From Clavaria fumosa (taxonomy: Eukaryota; Basidiomycota; Agaricomycetes; Agaricales; Clavariaceae), in assembly GCA_951802425.1 (NCBI GenBank), contig OX637797.1:1178001-1242000 (forward strand): a DNA stretch of 64,000 nt, given 5' to 3'. Shown here piece by piece: positions 11,187-23,768 of this stretch. Under the pieces are notes generated by a model. It saw nothing but the letters and a program-made list of their open reading frames with translations. It did not search any database and had not been told where the DNA came from. The translations under genes were made by a program, and so were the position numbers. Position 1 is the first letter of the stretch. Every line of letters starts with the position of its first letter.

Positions 11187-13915
11187 CCCTCTGCGGCGGC
11201 GGTATCTGCGATCACCCCGGTGCAGATCTATCCCGTGTTGGTGCTGGGGGGATTGTTGGTTGGGGCTGTTGGCTGGCTGGTTGTCGCGGTGACGTTGGCG
11301 TGTTGCTGCGGTTTCGGTGTTGGGCGTTAACGGTTGGCATTTTTTGCAGGTTGGCGTCTTTGGTTAGCTATCCGTAAGAGAGACACACCCCATACAGTAA
11401 TTTCCATCCATGTTGATCAAGGACCGAGAAAATGTATGTGTAGCTGCACTCCCGAGATGCTTCGCCATCTCCTCCCCTGCCGTAAGTAAAGCTAGTGTCC
11501 ATCGGGGGGACGCACTCTACGTGGCGAATGAACGCAGGTAACGAATGAGTGAATGGGGGAGCGTGGAAATCAATAGGCAGGGGGCCCACGATGGTGATGG
11601 AGGGATCAAATGACACCCCCCCCTCCGAGCCGTCGGAACAAGCAGCCACACAAAATGTGAGAAGAAGATGATGGCATAGCGAACGAGGTGAGGGGAGGAA
11701 GGACCCAGGAGGCGGCTTACTACATCGTCAGATTTTTTGCTTCCCTTTTTTTTTTCTGATGATGACGAAGGAGACCGAGGGAAAAAGAACGATCAGGGGG
11801 GAAGCACGGTTGGGACGGGCCCGCCGCGACGCTGTCGCCGCCATCGACGATGCAAGAGGACGAGACTGGCCAAAACCGAGCCCTGACAAGATGGCCTCCC
11901 AGATCGCATCGTCACATCGCCCAAGCACCGCACGCACGCACGCACTCACTTGCAAACCAGTCCACGCAAAAAGCAGAAACGGGCCAAACCCCAAGGGCCT
12001 GCCAATCTTCCTCTTCTGCACCCGACAAGGGGAGGACGAAGGGGTGAGAGAGCGCGCGCGCGTCGTGAGGAGAGAGAGGGTTGGGGTGTGGGACCCGGCC
12101 CTGTCAGCTCGCGCGCTCTAGTAGGATGGGTGGGGCCATTCTCTCTCGCTCTGCTGCCATGCAGGGTGAGCCACTGGGGAAGCTGGTCTTGATCGCCGGT
12201 GGAGAGGGCACGGGACCCGCCCGGTCCAGGGGAGGGGGCGAGAGCGTCTGTGCGTGTGAGTGGCTTTCTCATCGTAACCCTGGATAGGTGAGACGTGGCC
12301 ACTGATAGAGTAGACGCAGAGTAGAGCACGGGTCCAGACTCACCCCTTCCTTTCTCTCGTCGTTCGCTCGATCAGACAGGACGTCGAACATTGTATTGTT
12401 ACGCAATGACAAATTTACCATTAGAGTAGGATACATTGGAAATACCCCAAAGTGAAGCCCTTAGATACAAGACAGAGAAAGAGACAGAGACAGATGGTGC
12501 CTCCCCTTCCTATTTCTCCATCCACGCATATTTGTTTTCCTTATTTCTCCGAGTCTGGTTCTCTGTTGCTGTACCTGTTATGCAAGTGCGGAAGCGTGAA
12601 AGGTGGAAGGGGAGGAACGGCACGATAACCCGAAGGGGGGGACGACATGAAACACGAATCCTTGCACAGCGTTGGAGACGCTGAAACGCTCGCTTGTTGG
12701 GGCTCCTGTTTTTTTTTCGATCATACAGATCGGGGTGGTGTGCTGGTTGGTGGCGCAGGGATAACGTGTGCATGCAAAGCAAAAGGCAGAGCAACAGGAA
12801 AGTGAGAGAGAGAGGAAAAAATTGATGATGAATAAAAACTGATGTAACAGCCTTAGTGGAGCGTACGAGACAACGACGGACGAAATGACAAAAAGAAGAC
12901 GGGATAAGCTCGTGAAAGGCAACGGGGGCGGGGAGGCGCTGCTGACTGTATACCGGAGGCTTTTTTCTTTTTTCGTTTTCCCCCTTCAGTTAGCGCCGAA
13001 CATGGTGATGATGAGATGGTGCTGTAAACTACCTCCGCCGCTGTCCGCGCACATTTGAAAGGCACGGAACGCTATGAGAACAAGAGAGCAAAAAAAAGGA
13101 ACCGTATTCGGGGCGGCGTTGCGGTGCGGCGCTCAAGTTTGTGGCTCTCATTGACCGAGTGTGGTATATGGTGGCGTGTGGTGGTGGTAAGGTGTTGGTG
13201 GTGGTAAGGTGTATTTTTACATTTACTTCCGCTCTCGCTGGTTGAGTGGCGGGGCTATTTACAGAGCACAGCCTTGCGCATAAACCAATGTGGTGTCGCA
13301 TGGTACCGCGTAAGACCCGCCTATACGCATATATGTACCTTGGCATCTAAGCTTAGCGGGTCGCCATGCGTAGTGTCGGGGGTTGTCAACGAGAGGATGA
13401 TGGGTAGACAGAGGAGTTGTGGTTGGTAATGGTAATGGTAGTGATTGAGAGTAAGAGATACGAAGGGAAGGGATTTGATTGCGCTACAAAGTTGAGAGGA
13501 AAGGTGAGACATGTGCTATTACTCTAACGGAAGTATTTTTCTGAGATGGATCTGACCTGGGTACGATACTATGGTACGGTGTGTGGTGTGGTGTGGTGCG
13601 GTACGGTATTGTACGGTCTGGTATATCTGGTGGTCTGTTTTTCTGTCTACCACCATGGACTACCCTGAGATTCTCACGGTGAGAAAGATGAAAGGGGATA
13701 GAGAACGGGAAAGTGTTTCAAAGGGATGCATGTTTGTGTGCCTGTGTTGTGGCAGTGAAATGACTACGGGTGTATTAATAGAAAAGGGTGACTGGGGGTC
13801 TTTTTGAAGGAGAGAGAAAGAAAAAAGAAGAAAGAACCGAGATAACGGGAATGTCATTTGTATTGATATATTTGTATCCTACTTTCTCTATGGGGTTATT
13901 ATATATAATATAAGT

Positions 13916-13925
13916 TATATAAATA
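13916..13925 (+). promoter_or_regulatory. Candidate TATA box of the GATA factor gene
   Basis: TATATAAATA lies in a short AT-rich island (13895-13940) 190 nt upstream of the ATG at 14115. Between them is a C/T-rich leader typical of fungal 5' UTRs. No transcript data are available; the assignment rests on sequence and position. Confidence 0.5.
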
Positions 13926-14114
13926 GATATGATTACTAAATCGGTGTTGCTCTACTTTTCACTGCCATCCCATTTTCCATTTATAGCAATCTCACCCAAT
14001 TAATATAACTTGAACTGCTACTTCTTCTCTCTCAAATCCTCTTCCCTAAAATCCTTCGCACTCTCCTCTCCTCTCATCCTACTCCTACTCCTCCTCATCC
14101 TCATCACGACGAAC

Positions 14115-15788
14115 ATGGACTCGCTTCATTTTGACGCTTACACTTCTTACTCTGAATCCTCAACGCCGCGCACTCCATCCCCAGGCGACAACCACTCCCC
14201 TATCCTCCATCCCTACTCAAACTCCCCTCACTACAAGAGCATCGACATCGAACCTCTCAAGAACTTATTCGTCGACCACCACAATAACGACGACGGCATC
14301 GTCCCAGCTGACGTACATGCCGTAGACCCACATCTATGGGGCTCTACCAACCCGAACAACAACCACCACAACAACAACACCCACTTCTCTTTCCACCCTT
14401 CTCGCGGTTCTCTCCTCGGCGAACTCTACGACGACCATACCGTATCTGACCAGAATAACCCAATGTCTCATCCCCCGCTCTATCTCGACCAGCACCCCCA
14501 AGACGCCTTCAACCCGTCCAACACGTGGGGCTTCTCCCACCCTTCCCACTCCCAGTCTCAGTCTCAGCCCCCGCGTCCGACAGACTATGCCGCCCTCCGG
14601 CGCGCTACTTTCCCTTACGTACGTCACGACCGCGAAGAGAACCTCCAGTTCTCGCAGCAGCACCCCAGCTTTATTGCACCGGACCAGTCGTCCATGCTTG
14701 GCAACCCATACGCGTCTCGCACAGACACCCTCTACGGTGAGCCCTCTTTTTCCCACCCCACAGCGCTTATCACAACAGCATCCTCTGACACTTGTTTTGT
14801 TTTTGCCAATTTCCCCAGAGGATCCCCCCCCCGTCATTGTCCCCTCCCAAAGTGGCTTCTACCGCGCGCCTCAGCAGCCTATGCCCATGTCCTACCTCGC
14901 ACACCACCACTCTGGCGTGTCCGTGCAGCACACCGACGACGCCGCCTCCAAAGAGACGCAGTACCTCCGTCGCCGCTGCTTCAACTGCCACACCACTGAG
15001 CCCCCTTCCTGGCGGCGCTCCACGCTCAACCCGGGCAAGATCGTGTGCAACAAGTGCGGGCTTTACGAGCGCACGCATTTGCGTCCGCGCCCGCTGCGTT
15101 TCGACGAGCTTCGCGCTGGGAACAAGGCCCGCAAACAGAGCAAAGGCGGCAGCACGCTCAGCCCCAAGGCCAAGGTGACTGGCATCGTCAAGAAGGAGCA
15201 GCGCGAGTACGGCCTCGTCCGGCGGTGCTCTACCTCCTCCGTCTCGTCCGTGCACTCAGGCAGCGCCACGAGCGACTGGGACGATAACGGTGAGTTGGTC
15301 CTCCTCCCCCACCCCGCCTGCACTCTGCGCCCCGCGGCCCCTCCCCCCGCGGCGTGTCTCGTTGGCAACTCATGACTTACCCACCAGCTTCTGGCTACTC
15401 GTCCTCAGGTTCTGCGCCGCCATCGTCGTTCAACTCGCCCGCGGTGACTGCGTACTCGATCCCGCGTGACTCGCCGCCGCGTGATGGGGGCATCCGCTTG
15501 CCGAACAACCCGCTCTCGGACATTGCGTCGATGCAGACGCTGCCGGGCGGTGTAGTGGCGGTGGCGACTCCGCCCCCCGTGGTGTCCCCGAGGAAGTCGG
15601 CGACGACCCCGCTACCGGCGTCGTACTACCCGACTCCGCCGTCCTCTGCGAGCTCAACGGGCTCGCCTATCCCTGTGCAGCAGCAGCAGCAACAGGCACC
15701 GGGCACACCCCCGCTGCAGCACCTCTTGCACCAGCAGCACCACCATTATGGGCTGGGACTGGAGGACGGGCTCAGCGTCGCGTCGTGA
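14115..15788 (+). CDS. GATA-type zinc-finger transcription factor
   Basis: Three exons (14115-14736, 14819-15289, 15388-15788) join in frame to 497 residues. One GATA-type finger lies at residues about 261-287: CFNC, a 19-residue loop holding PPSWRRS, then CNKCGLYERTH, followed by the basic tail RPRPLRFDELR. The 19-residue loop differs from the 17 or 18 of classical fungal GATA fingers, and I recall this longer form from other basidiomycete GATA proteins. The N-terminal 200 residues are disordered (Ser/Pro/His/Asn-rich); the C-terminus is Ser/Pro-rich with a Gln tract (15677-15696) and His-rich end. It should bind GATA-core DNA sites in the nucleus. Targets cannot be told from sequence; family roles include nitrogen use, light response and development. 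It sits alone in about 12 kb of otherwise non-coding DNA. Confidence 0.93.
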
Positions 15789-17035
15789 GGAGGGACTGTT
15801 TCGAGACTTTCGCTTGTTGGATGTGTTACCCACGTCTTTTTTTTCTTCTCCTTTTTTTATCATCATCACCACCGTCATCACCGCTTATTGCCCGCCGCCC
15901 ACGACTACCACCCCGCCAAATCGCCCGCCACCACCACCACCACCATCGTCATCCGTCATCCTCCTCCCCCCCCCGACTTATTTTGCGTTGCTTGCGACCC
16001 GGTGTCAAAAAATCCTTTGTCTTTTTTTGTTGTTTATTATTCCAATCCCCCAACGTTTCTCCTCCCCTTGTAACCTCGCGGCCTCGCCACCCTCATCTAT
16101 CGCTATTTGCTATCGGCCCCGCTCATCTTGTATCAAGGAAAAAAAGACAAAAAATTAATTTAAGCAAGAAAAAAACAAAAAACTCCGAAAAAAAAAAGAA
16201 TGTTTTGTCTGCGCTGCTGTCGGTTCGTGGTACTCCCCCCTTCAGGCTAAACAGGCTCCGCTCCCGGCCAATTTGGGTCTCCCCCCTTTTTTTCCTGCTC
16301 AGTTTCTCCGTTGGGTTGGCGTCATTCGGTTGCCCTCGGCTAGGCCACGCACCCCTCCCCTCCCTCCTTCCCGCTCCCTCGGCCCGTGCCCGCTAGCCTA
16401 GCCCAACGGCCAATTAATCAGCCCCGGGACCCTGGCGCTTCCCACGTTCCGCGACGACGACTACGACGAGGACGACGACGACGTGCCCCCGCTAGCGCAG
16501 CTCGCCCGGGGGGATGACGACGACGACCAACAATGGCGCACAGCCCCCCCTTGCTCGCTCCGCGCGTGTGTGCCTTGCCTAGTGGACTTAAGCGGCGCGG
16601 CGCGCCCCCTCGCTGGCCCGCGCACGCCTGTGCCCCGTTCGATGCATGGCCCCTTCCTCCCCCTCCCCCTCCCCCCTGGTGTCTGTACCCGTGTGTACTT
16701 TCTTCGTGGGTGGTGGTCGCCGTCCCTTTGGCCGCCTGCTCCCGCGCGCGCACGCGCCCCACTTTTATTCGTCTTTTCGTCTTTTGATGCAACACCACGC
16801 CACACCATACCACACCACACCAACGCAACGCAACTGCTCATGCCACTTCGCCAGCTTCGCTTTCGTTCCTTGGGCTTTTTTCTTCCTTTATTATTTTTTT
16901 CCTCTCTCTCTCTCTGCTGCATATCATTAATTATATTCCCCACCACCACCACGCAAGCGGAACCCCCGCCTTGCTGCCTATTTATTTTTTATAAACCTGG
17001 TCGCTCTTCTCCATCTCTCGCCCTTTCTTTTTTTT

Positions 17036-17122
17036 GTTGTTGTTGTTGTTGATATCTGGTTGTTAGTTACCCTTACGCTTACCTGTTACCCCGCTCACAT
17101 GGTTGTTGTTGTTGTTGTTGTT
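17036..17122. repeat. Two GTT microsatellites
   Basis: (GTT)5 at 17036-17050 and (GTT)7 at 17102-17122, separated by about 50 bp of unrelated sequence. Confidence 0.9.
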
Positions 17123-17768
17123 GTAGTATCTTCGCAGGTATTATTTAGAGCAGAGAAGGAAGAGAAACAGAGAAATGATGATTATTTCAACCCTCCAATT
17201 CTTCCTGTCTGAGCCGCCTCTGTGGGAACTGCGACGTACAAGGTGTGTGTGTGCGTGCTAATTCGTATTGGTGAGAGGACGGCGAGTACCCCGCGCCGAC
17301 CCACACTCCCCCGCCGAAACAAGAAATATGTATTCCCCTCGAAATATTGGGATGGGATGGGAAGGACCGGCCACGTTGTTCTCTCGCCGTTCGGTTCTCC
17401 TGGGGGTGTGGGCGCTTGCTTTGTTACGTGCATACGTACATACGTACGTACGTACACACCCACCGGTGGCTGGCCTCGTTGTGTGCAAGGTGAGAGGGGG
17501 GGACAGTGGTGTGCACGAGACCCTTTTGCCTAGGTTCATGCAATAACGCCCAAATTTTTTCTTTACCTTTTAATTTCTTTCGTTTCACACCAAGGCTAGT
17601 GGGGGCGCCTCGCGCGCGTCCCCTTCTTCCCTCTTGACATGACGCCCTTTTTTTTTTTTAATTATATGTGTCAACGGGGACGTAAAGCAAAGGGGGAAAC
17701 TTTTTTTGGTTTTGTTTTTGTTTTTTTTGGCGTTGGGCTCTAGGCTCTCTGCTGGGCTCTGTCTGGGC

Positions 17769-17769
<1 letters not shown>

Positions 17770-17799
<30 letters not shown>
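17770..17799. repeat. (AGT)10 microsatellite
   Basis: Ten perfect AGT units in the non-coding block downstream of the GATA gene. Confidence 0.95.
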
Positions 17800-19709
17800 T
17801 GGTGCAGATTGGCATTTGAAAAAGAAATCTCGGAGGAGAGAGAGGGGGGGGAAGGGACACCTTGCAGGTCACCGACGATATAAAGACGTTGGATTGGACT
17901 ACTGTTAAAGGAGAGGACCCGATCGTGAACGGAATCACGCGCGTTTTGCTCTTGCTTTTCTAATTTATTTACTTCCTTACTTACGCGCGCGACATCTTGC
18001 TCCCGTGCTCGCCTCGCTCTCTCACCTTCCCTTTTCTCTCTCTCTCTCTTTTTGTTCTCTGGGGTTTTTTTTTGCAAATGCCGCCCTTCGTCGTTGGCAA
18101 GAAGACCTGGGGGGGGGTGGAGGGTCACAGGGCAGGGTTGGGGTCGAAACGTCCGTGTTACATGTATACTTTGAGGGGGGGGAATTGGTGCTAGTCCGGA
18201 TTCTGTGTCTGCCCCATGGGAAAAAAAAAAAGGTCTTTTAATGCTATCGCGGTGGTAGGTGGTGGGAGTGGGTAAGCTTCCTTAGTGCGTGCGAGCGAGC
18301 GAACGAACGAACGAGCTCCGGGAGTAACGATGGCGACGGGGCCCTCTCTCAAGGGGGACCCGTGGGTTTGTCGTGGTGGGTTGAGCAGAGAAGGGTGGGG
18401 CCCTCCTCCCCTCCACTCTGACAGCGGACGCTCTAGTGGAGATGGGACTTGTCCTCTCCAGGGAAAGAAAAAAAAAAGGAAGAAGAAGAAAGGACGATTC
18501 ATGTACCACCAACCACTCCCCTAACCCCCTCTTTTGCCAAAGCCAGCCAACGAACCATCCAGCCAACCGACCAACACCCAGCTAATGTCGAGATGCTCGC
18601 TTTCTCCTTCACGCGGCCACTACCAGCCACCAACCAGCCGCGGCACATCTTTGTCGCCCCAAGCCTAGGGGCCGTCGCCGTCGCACGAGCCCGTCTGCCA
18701 GTCTAACACTACCGCGTCCTGCCGCGCTGCGCCGCGCCTTCCGCTGCACACAGCGCGGCGTGCACCCTCTGGCACGCCACACCCCGCGTCGATCGCCGCA
18801 CAGAGCCGGGTCCAGGCCCGCACACACACACACGCGCGCGCGGGGGTGGCGCGCAGGACCGCGCCTTCCAGAAAACGTTAAAACCCGCCCTGGCCACTGG
18901 CACAAGCGAGGGGTCTGCGCTGGCTGGCTGGCTCTTGCGCCCTTCTCTCTCTGGTCTGGTCTGGGCGTGTGCTGTGCGCGCGCCCTTGCCCTTGTGTCCT
19001 GTCCTTGCCCTTGTCCCACCCTTCCCCCCTCACGATCGTATATATTGCATGCCCAATTTACGTGAGATCTGAGTTGCCCTCCAATCTAATCCCAACCCTT
19101 GCTTCGGAGGCCCGAGCAACGCCTCCTCTCCCGCCCTGTTTTATTTTACGCGGCCCTTCATCATTATATCCCGCGCTTCCCTCGCACGCCCATTTCCCCG
19201 TTTGTGCACAAGAACGCAGAAGACACGCCCAGTCGTGCCTTCCTTCCTTTTTAAAAATCTTTTGCTTTTTGATTTTTGATTTTTTCCGGCGTTTCTTCGT
19301 GGCGCTATCGTCGGTCAGGGAGAATGTCGGCGGGGCGCACGCGCAAGCACGTTAGCGCGTTAGCGCCAGTAGCGTCTCCACCCCCCCCCCCCCTCCCCCT
19401 TCCCGGTGACCCAAATCGTCTGACGAGCTAGAAGCGATTGATTGGACCACAATAAATAATAACATGGACCTTGCTCCCGCGGAGCCGCTGTTCGTCCTGT
19501 GGCTCTTGCCCTTTTTTGGAGGCGGAGGAGGGAGGGGCCCCGCCCTTTTACTCTTTCTTTCTCTCCTCTTTTGGTATGGTACTGTCCTTTCTTATTTTTT
19601 CAGGTGTTTCGTGTTTCTTTCGGAGAAATAGACGGGGGGAGGGCGTGTGCGGGGGTCCTCCCTCCTTTTTGGGACGTCGCGGCTAATCGTGCTCGCGACT
19701 GAATGACTC

Positions 19710-19735
19710 AATAATAATATTACTCTATTATTATT
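19710..19735. repeat. AT-rich inverted repeat (10-bp arms, 6-nt loop)
   Basis: AATAATAATA and its exact reverse complement TATTATTATT flank the loop TTACTC. It could form a hairpin in DNA or RNA, or simply reflect AT-rich triplet repeats on each side. Confidence 0.7.
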
Positions 19736-22530
19736 ATTATTTTAGGCCAAGGGGAAACGACGACGACGACGAGAGGACGAAGGAGCGCAAGGACAGCAAC
19801 GGTCGGTGCATATAATTAATTGTGTATGTGTTATGTTCCCTTCGCTCGGGAGTCACGGCGACGTGTGGCACGTCGCACAACCGCCTGGCGCGCTAAGTAA
19901 AGGGTCTCATCGCCCCCCCCGCGCGCGCGCGCGCCGTGCCCTACTAGCCTCAGTTCGCACTGCTGCGAGGGGGCCGAAGCGCCCGATGAGGGCGGGTGGG
20001 AGACACCGCACCCAGCTTCGTTCTAGGAGGATCCGTCCGCAGAGGACGGGCGGTGAAGGGAGAGACGGACGGACGGGTCTCTGAGTCAGGACCAGCACAG
20101 CGTTCGTCCGTCGTCACGGTAGGACAACGTGACCCTTTGCTTAATTATCTCAACAAAGGTGTCTCAACGAAGGTGCCACGGCCCCAATTTACCAGTCATT
20201 GTCATAGTATTTCGCAGACGGCTCGTGTCCCCGGTCACCAGGTCTGGTGCTGGACTACTGAGTACCGAGTTACCTAAATTGCGGAGCGAGGATCGTGGCT
20301 GTTGTACAGCAGCGGGGGAAATGACTGTGCTTGCTGCACACACACGCGCACACCCACGGGGCTGGCGCGCATTCATTCTTGCCATACATGGGCATATAAC
20401 AAAGCGCGGGCATACACCCCCCCCAGCCTAATCCCCAAACCCCAGCGTTTCGAGGCGCCTCGATAAGCGGGGCGGTGCATGTGGTGCGGCCACGGCGCGC
20501 CGAAGGAGTGAGGGGAGGATTGCGGTACATTGCGAGGCACAGGTGCGGTTTGAGACTGCCCTCCCAGGCTCGCCCGGCGAGGGGACTGTGCATACCCGGG
20601 GCCCTTGTTGTCTGTGTGAGGCTAGCAAACGGCCCCAGAGCGAGTGTGCTTTTTTTTCTTTCAGGCGGAACGAGGAGTAGACGCGGAAAAACACAAGGGA
20701 ACGCTCTGTAAGGTGCTCCCCAATGTGCGTGCGCCGCCCCCTGTTGCTTCGGCAACGGACTCGAACCGGGGGCTGCGTCCCCCATGACCCCCCTCCCCTT
20801 TTTCAGCTTCTCTCCCTCTCGCTCTGTGCTTGTGCTTTTCCTAGGTGGGCATGAGATAAAGGCTTACTTACACGTTATTGGCCATCGCCCTCACGTTATA
20901 TTGCCATTGCCCTGTCCGCGGCAGTCGTACGCACTGCCAGCGCCGCCGGTGCACCGCAACAGCGACAAAAAAAACAAAAAAACACAAAAGGAAGCAAAGA
21001 AAAAAAGAAGGAAAAATGTACCATGCGACAAAGTGTGCGCGGGACAGAGATAGATTCGTGCATTTGCTTCCGCAGTCCCCCGGACCCCGTTAGTGTGCGC
21101 GCGTGTGTACGTGCGCGATCGAGCCCAGGTCTGGGATCCGCTCGAACGGATGGGCATGATAACGATTTTAGTGAGTCGTTCCTTTATTTTTTGCGTTTGC
21201 CTTTTTTTGTGTTTTGGTTGACTAAGATTGTTGGTGCGGTCCGGCGCGCGCGCTTGTGCTGTGCTTTGGGTCACGCGCATTGTCCATTAGCTCAGCTCAG
21301 ACTCCACCCGGCACAAGTCGAGAGCAGTCCCGTTGGGCCTTGTCGAGTTCTGCTTGCCTGGGGCCCAGCGTGGCTCGGTACCGTGCGGTACAACAGGACC
21401 CGGGTGTCGTTCGTGTGCCCATGACTGGTCGCCTTAACCACCTCTCCCATGCCAGGGAACTCCATATTCGGCAACGTGGGACCCTGACCGGTGTTGCTGC
21501 GGCTTAACGCGCGGACGGGTGTGTGTGTGTGCGGCTGGCGGAAGAAAGGTACGCGTTAGTGCCTTCCCTGCGACGATGGCTCGCCCGAGATGGGATCATG
21601 ACGAGACCCACACCCCCCCCGGGTTCTGTAAGGGCCGCCCTGCGCGGCAATGATACGCCGGGGAAATGTGCGTGGTACTTTGTAATTTTTTGTCTATCTT
21701 TGCTATTTTATTCCTTTTTGTCGCTCTATTTTTTTTAATAATTCGTACTTGTGGCAGAGCAGGGAGAGCAGGCTGTCGTGCGCGTTGCGTTATGGCTGAT
21801 GTAATGTAGTGTTGTCGCGGATGGTCGCTTGTCGCCTCGTTCCTTGCAACGACGACGACGATGATCGCGGAGCCAACCGTGGCCACCACCCCGTCATGCG
21901 CGCACCAACCCGCCAGTTCCTGGGGTCCCACACATCGCGCCTCCGCACAAATATGTCCTAGCCCCGTCCGCGCCGTGTTTCTTTCCATTTCGTGCTTCCT
22001 GTGGGAGCACGCGGTGGTTGGGCTTCCCCGCGTGCGAACGGTGCAATTGAGTTACGGAGGGCGCGTCTCAGACCGCCGACCGCGAGAATTGGGGGGGGGT
22101 GTCGCAGTTGAGCTTACTGTCGCGGTCGGGGGGCACAAAAAACGCGGGCCGGGCCCAAAAAAATTCTTGCGCTGCATCTGCTGCATTCCTCAAAGCTCTG
22201 ATGGGCGCCCCGAAGGCGCGCAAGTAATATGAGAGAATGTATTAGAAAGCGTGTCTCTGGTTATCCGACACAGGGAATCTCCTAGCTCCAAAGAAAAGAT
22301 TATCGGTACAGAGAGTCACAAAGGAGAATGAAAGCGTTTACGGAGAGAAATCTCGTGGTGGTGGTCTGAGGGAACAGGGCTAATATGACTGAAAGCGGCA
22401 GACACGGGCGTCCCGGCCTTCCTCCTTTACGTATCTCTTTTCTTGGGAATAGAAGAGTCGAAAGAAGAGGGAAAAAAAGGGGAGGGAATGACGCAACCAA
22501 AAAACGCGTGGGCGAACACGCAACGCGCGG

Positions 22531-23768
22531 TCACGCCCAGCTGGGGCCCACATCCATGACGTCCTGCCTCCCCTCGCCGAACAAGTCATGCGGCAGTAAC
22601 ACCGAGCCTTTCCCATACGCGATGCTCCCGCGGCGCGACCTAGCCGTGGCCGCGCCGCCACCGCCGCCGCCGCCGCTGCTGCCATTGGGCGCGGGGGGCA
22701 CGACGGGCGGCGACGACGCACGCCCAAACAGCATCCGCGAGACGAACGAGGTCGCGCGGGCCGCGAGGCGCGCGGCGATCCACTGCGCGAGGGACGCGCC
22801 GGGGACGAGGCCGACGAGGAGGTCCCGGACGTCCCACAGGTCGCGGTGGTGCGTGATGCGGCCCTGCTCGTTGAACGAGAGGCGCGTCATCACGCGCAGC
22901 TGGAGGTGGAGCGGGCTCGGGAGCGCGAGCCCCGTGAGGGGGACTGCGAGCCCCGCGGTGCGCGTCGGCGGCGGGTAGGGCGCGTGGTAGTGGTGCGCGC
23001 CGGGGGCGGTCGTGAGGAGGGGCGTGGAGGACCGCGTGGAGACGGTCAGAACGGACGCGGCGTCGCTGTCGACCACGGTCCGCACTGGGGGGCATCGGTG
23101 TCGGTCTGTGTGGATCCCGGGCAGTAACAGGATATTCAATGTGTGCTCGACAATGCATTTGCGGTGCCCATCTGAGGACGCAATTGTGATTGACATCGAA
23201 GAGAAAATGACGACGGAGGAGATCGCGTACCGAAAGACTCGCTCTCGCTGATATCACCTAGGTCTGTCCAGATGCGCAAGGCTCGGAATAAGACGTCGTC
23301 TTGCGCTGAGTCTGAGTCTGGCTGTCTGAGGCCGAATAACGTGCAAAACATTGCCAATGGTCGGGGGACGTTTACATGACTGAGTTTCCGCGAAAGAGCA
23401 TGGATATCTGAGAGGACTTCTCGTGAGGTAGCCGTAAGGAAAGGGTTCTCGTAACTAAATTGGATTTCGGACGCCTCAGCAAAAGCTATGGCGGAGGAAG
23501 AGTTGGAAAAGCTCACACTGTGAAAACCGTCAGTAAAGGGCAAAGCGGAAGGGAAAAAGGGACACTGCTCACTCGCATTGGTTTCGTAAAATCGATGGAC
23601 AACGTCTATGTCCGGGTGGCAATCGGAGTTACCGTAGACGTAGTCACAAACCTCGATGGCGGTCGCGTGCCGCGACGAAATGACCGACAGGTTCGTGATG
23701 GACTTGCTCACTGAGCTGCGGAATTGGTGCCCGAGGGCAGCTGTCGGGAAGGGAATGCTGGATGTCAT
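22531..23768 (-). CDS. Conserved hypothetical protein, possibly NTF2/SnoaL-like fold
   Basis: Three exons on the minus strand: 23768-23566, 23454-23231, 23171-22531, in frame to 355 residues. The second intron (23230-23172) has good GT/AG ends. The first (23565-23455) has the weak donor GTGTCC but gives a smooth join into YENPFLTATSREV. The 111-nt intron is a multiple of 3 and open, so it can also be read through. Conserved-looking segments include VPRPLAMFCTLFGL, RKCIVEHTLNILLLPGIH and RITHHRDLWDVRDLLVGLVP. I recall this as a widespread Agaricomycete family, and the last segment is reminiscent of NTF2/SnoaL-like proteins. Function is unknown. The C-terminal 60 residues contain a glycine run and are probably disordered. 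Confidence 0.75.

Larger units (their letters stand above)
10446..13915. other. Long non-coding stretch between NOP14 and the GATA gene
   Basis: About 3.5 kb with no supportable gene. It starts with the NOP14 3' region and is rich in simple sequence: GT-rich, poly-T, CT-rich and G-rich runs. Open frames are short, of extreme composition, and lack credible introns. The right-hand end must contain the promoter of the GATA factor. Long upstream regions are common for regulatory genes, so this may be a large control region or a long 5' transcript leader. That is inference. Confidence 0.55.
15789..22530. other. 6.7-kb non-coding stretch rich in simple sequence
   Basis: No supportable gene on either strand. 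The first kilobase after the GATA stop is pyrimidine-rich (CT, CAC and poly-T runs), and the remainder has many microsatellites and G/C homopolymers. The longest frames (for example 16483-17052 +) are made of simple sequence and lack splice or motif support. I checked for tRNA T-arms and found none that pair. It may hold long non-coding RNAs, regulatory DNA or an unannotated fast-evolving gene. Confidence 0.5.

Noticed and set aside
16483..17052. 189-codon plus-strand frame after the GATA gene
   Set aside because: Made of Pro/Ser/Leu runs from simple sequence; no splice or family support.
20740..20785. tRNA-like T-loop (GGTTCGAGTCC on the minus strand)
   Set aside because: Only three of five T-stem pairs form, and no acceptor stem or anticodon arm can be folded around it.
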